Assembly: GCA_963693365.1 (NCBI GenBank) | Contig: CAVNZM010000004.1 | Span: 9,300,001-9,364,000, forward strand | Direction of reading: 5' to 3' | Length of the DNA stretch: 64,000 nucleotides | From: Amoebidium appalachense | Taxonomy: Eukaryota; Ichthyosporea | Part shown: positions 58,402 through 64,000 of the stretch, in pieces | Position numbering within the stretch: the first letter of the stretch is position 1 | Layout: each line of letters starts with the position of its first letter | Notes under the pieces: generated by a model | Seen by the model: only the letters and a program-made list of their open reading frames with translations | What the model was told of the DNA's origin: nothing | Database searches by the model: none | Translations under genes and position numbers: made by a program

Positions 58402-58445
<44 letters not shown>

Positions 58446-60517
58446 CCCCTTCCCGTCTGCTGATCCGTCTCCTCGGTTTGGTTTGTCTCCATAACCCCGT
58501 GCAACCCCCCCCCCCCCCCCCCCCCCCCCCCGAACACACACACACACTAGGAATAGTCTAATAGAATAGTTCGTTGGTTTTTACTTCCAGGTTTCTCAAG
58601 CGCATCTATTGCCCGGAGGAGATTGAAGAGTATGAGAGCAGAGTGGCGAGACAGCTAAGACCGCTGGAGTTCCTGGCATCCAGGTATGTGTTAAAATTTT
58701 ACAATTAATATTAAACAGACTTTATAACTGTAAGAGCTGTGGGAGCAAAAGCCAATGAAACCTGTGTGAGGGGGGCATACAAGCTAACCCAGTTGGTACC
58801 GTCCAATCGACGTTAGAACAAGCCTGCACCCATTCGGATGACCAAAAGGATCAAGTTACATTTGTTAACTTATGCATGACACGGATATAAATTGACCGCT
58901 CCCATTTGTACCGAGACTGGCTTCTATGTATCCTAGCAGAATATTGCTTTCTCGGGAGTACAAGTAATGTGTTATGCGGAATATATGGGCTGTTTATAAT
59001 GGTTTTGTTTCGGACAAAGAGTTTCCAGAAACCCATATATCTCCCCACCCGGCCCCCTCCCCCTCTCTCCCTTTCTTGCCCCCCCCCCCCCCCCCCCCCC
59101 CATTTGATTACTTGGGCCCTCCCTGAGGATGGGCTCTGCTTATGACGCATACTGTGCGCATTGCTGATGTTGCATACTTGAATGTTTGTCTATGCATGTG
59201 TCCTGCACCATGCTTCTCGTCGTGTATATGTACTTCGTACCGTGTTCCGCATTCAACCCCCCCCCCCCCCCCCCCCCCCCCCTCCTCCCCTTCCCCTCTC
59301 CCGCTTACCCAGTGACCTTAATGGTTACGGTCTCTATGTACTCGTTTTTCAAAATTATGTCCTACACACCAAAACATACCTGTTTCCTCTTGTCTTCCTA
59401 AACCATTTCCCCGATTGTCGGCATTTTTATGTCAGTTTTCACCGATGTTCAAAACGAAAACCTTACGAAAATGTACTGAAATTTTATATTTTGGGCTTAT
59501 GGTGCAGGTGGGCAGTCAAGGAGGCCATGTACAAGGCCACCTACCCTGAGCTGGTGTCGTGGAAGGACACACGTGTACACGTCGTGAATGGTAAGTCAGT
59601 GGCCATCTCTTTCTTTCGTGTCTGGTGTGTGTGTGTGTGTGTGTGTGGTTTGTTTGTTTGGTGTGTGTGTGTGTGTGTGTTTGCGTGTGTGTGTGTTTGC
59701 GTGTTTGGGGTTTAGAGGCTGGCTTGTGTTTTTTGGAGAGGTATTGGCGGGTGTTGTAATGCCATATTACTCTCTCTGTGTGTGCCGTTTGTCTCTTTTT
59801 TTCTTTTGGAAGGGGGGGGGGTGGGGGGGGGGGTGGGAGGAAGGGGTACAACCGAGGCAATTTTTTCGGGTGCAGAGGAGGGGGGCCGGGGGGAAGATCA
59901 CCCAGGACAGAGGTGTGGGTGGAGGGGTGGGTTGGTGGTGGGGGTTTTCCGGGGGTGGTGGTGGTGGTGTGTGGGTGTGTTTGGGGGGGGGGAGGGGAGA
60001 GGGGGGAGAGGGGGGATGAGCTTGCCGGATGAGGCACTGCGAAAAGCATCGTTTGATGTTGGGGGACAGAGAGAGGCATGTGGATCAGAGTAGACGGAGA
60101 GGAAGGGGGGGGGGGGGGGGAAGGCGTTGAAAGTGTGGATGGAAGGGCATGGTGGGGCCCGTGGGGCTTGGGATGTTGGAGAGGTGCCGGTTTGTCTGTT
60201 TGCTGGGGGAGAGGAAGGGGGGGGCCCGGGGGGGGGGGAGGGGGGAGGGGGGGAGGGGGGGGGGGGGGGGATGATAGAGGGGAAAGGGTTGGTATGTGCA
60301 TTTGATTGAATTGCCGAGTTTTGTGTCCTAGTTTCCTTTTGTCTTGTTTCATATAATTGATTGTTTTACGAATGGAGTTAGGCTGTGGGATGTGAGCGGT
60401 CAAGGTTATGGGCAAGGGTTTTGATGGTTGGTGTATGGGTGGGTGTGTTTGTGGGTGGATGGGTGGGCGGGTCGGTAGGGTGGGTGTTTGAGGGTGTTGG
60501 TATGCTTGTGCTCAAGA

Positions 60518-60551
<34 letters not shown>

Positions 60552-60986
60552 GGGGAGGAGGGAGCGAAGGGGGGGGGGGGGGGAGGGAGGAGGAGGGGGG
60601 GGGGGGAGGGTAGTAATGGACTGTGTGCGCGGCGTAGGTTTAGATTACTCCGTCACAGCATAAATTGAAAACGTTGAATTTTGTAAGTGAAAAAACTCCG
60701 GGGAACACACGTTATTATTAGATTAGACACAACAACGTGAATATGATGATAGGGCGCCAGATCAACCCACCCATAACTCCGTCTAATGTTCAAATACCAA
60801 ACTATGACCCACACGCGTTGTTTTTTTAGCGTGATGTTCACCCCTGCATCTCTAACAGGCCGGCCCGAGATCGTCGGGTCTGCCCGATTGCAGGCAGCCA
60901 TGCAGGCACGGGGTGCAAACCGAGCACTGGTGTCTATCAGCCACGATGGCGAATATGCAATGGCCCAGGTTCTGCTGCTGGGGTAG
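56497..60986 (+). CDS. acpS: Holo-[acyl-carrier-protein] synthase, AcpS-type 4'-phosphopantetheinyl transferase
   Basis: Transfers the phosphopantetheine arm of coenzyme A to the serine of acyl carrier protein. Four exons on the plus strand, phase-consistent: 56497-56573, 58591-58683, 59508-59590, 60859-60986, giving 126 residues, the usual AcpS length. Motifs: GLGVDLCHMPRI with metal-binding Asp9; FLKRIYCPEEIEEYE; FLASRWAVKEAMYKA with the conserved WAVKEA at 58-63 and metal-binding Glu62; NGRPEIV; and ALVSISHDGEYAMAQVLL near the end. The arrangement matches bacterial AcpS and the small eukaryotic (Ppt2-like) mitochondrial enzymes. No obvious transit peptide precedes the first motif, so location is not shown by the sequence. 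It is divergent from the H-protein gene. Introns are long and C-tract-rich, with two copies of the dispersed element. Confidence 0.95.
57397..57607 (+). repeat. Dispersed poly(C)-tailed element, near full-length copy in AcpS intron 1
   Basis: Reads on the plus (sense) strand GAGTTGGGTCTCGTGAATGA, GGATCGAACTC, CCGTGGATGAC, TGTACCTCGCACTCGGTAA, then the C tract from 57608. It is diverged from the RhoGEF copy but colinear with it over its length, with a GGGCTCTGGTTATGATGCAT segment resembling the core. Confidence 0.75.
59106..59256 (+). repeat. Dispersed poly(C)-tailed element in AcpS intron 2
   Basis: Plus-strand GATTACTTGGGCCCTCCCTG, GAGGATGGGCTCTGCTTATG, GTACTTCGTACCGTG, CGCATTCAA, then the C tract 59257-59281. 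Sense orientation. Confidence 0.85.
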
Positions 60987-62967
<1,981 letters not shown>

Positions 62968-63063
62968 CTCATATCCTACCACGGGCATCTTGCTGGTGTC
63001 AAAGTCCAGCGGCTGTGTTTGCGTGGGGAGGGGTCGAGGGGGTGACGGGGGCGGAGGCTCATC
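62968..63063 (-). CDS. Single exon of an unidentified gene extending beyond the right edge
   Basis: Ninety-six bases (32 codons, phase 0 at both ends) sit between CACTTTCAG and a GAG/GTATTG donor. They encode a Pro-rich lead (DEPPPPSPPRPLPTQTQ) followed by PLDFDTSKMPVVGYE. An alternative donor (GTG/GTAGGA) would end it ten bases earlier. Upstream exons would lie beyond the right edge; no downstream partner was found to the left. No family is recognised. Confidence 0.42.

Positions 63064-64000
<937 letters not shown>

Overview
The window is nuclear DNA from an intron-rich eukaryote with very long, low-complexity introns. Six protein-coding genes can be reconstructed exon by exon with GT/AG splice sites and matching codon phases. 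Gene content (a multidomain RhoGEF, a ZDHHC3/7-type palmitoyltransferase, a secreted S28 peptidase, an AcpS-type phosphopantetheinyl transferase, a mitochondrial glycine-cleavage H protein) and intron density suggest a unicellular holozoan, perhaps an ichthyosporean of the Sphaeroforma kind. The lineage is inferred; nothing here proves it.

Layout: 19-9020 (-) RhoGEF with IQ, DH, PH and DEP parts, its 3' end beyond the left edge. 11162-23470 (-) S28 serine peptidase with a long repetitive N-terminal extension, about 13 exons. 25799-34217 (-) ZDHHC3/7-like palmitoyltransferase, ten exons including an 8-nt microexon that completes the catalytic DHHC cysteine. 35934-39273 (-) unidentified two-exon protein of 797 residues, possibly nuclear. 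39274-52543 mostly simple repeats, promoter-like CCAAT/CRE clusters, an inverted repeat and a few unassigned candidate exons. 52544-55302 (-) glycine cleavage H protein. 56497-60986 (+) AcpS, divergent from the H-protein gene. 62968-63063 (-) one exon of a gene lying mainly beyond the right edge.

Introns and spacers are filled with homopolymeric G/C tracts of 15-60 nt, (TG)n/(CA)n, (CT)n/(GA)n and their mixtures. Most long ORFs in these tracts (His-Thr, Cys-Val, Pro or Gly repeats) are artefacts. The most unusual structure is a dispersed noncoding element of roughly 150-200 bp that ends in a poly(C) tract. About a dozen recognisable copies sit in introns of four genes, and every copy lies in the sense orientation of its host gene, on both strands. 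Two copies 51 kb apart differ at only about five of 149 positions, which suggests recent mobility. AcpS and the H protein may be functionally linked: AcpS-type enzymes activate acyl carrier protein, the carrier on which the octanoyl precursor of lipoate is made, and the H protein is a lipoylated protein.
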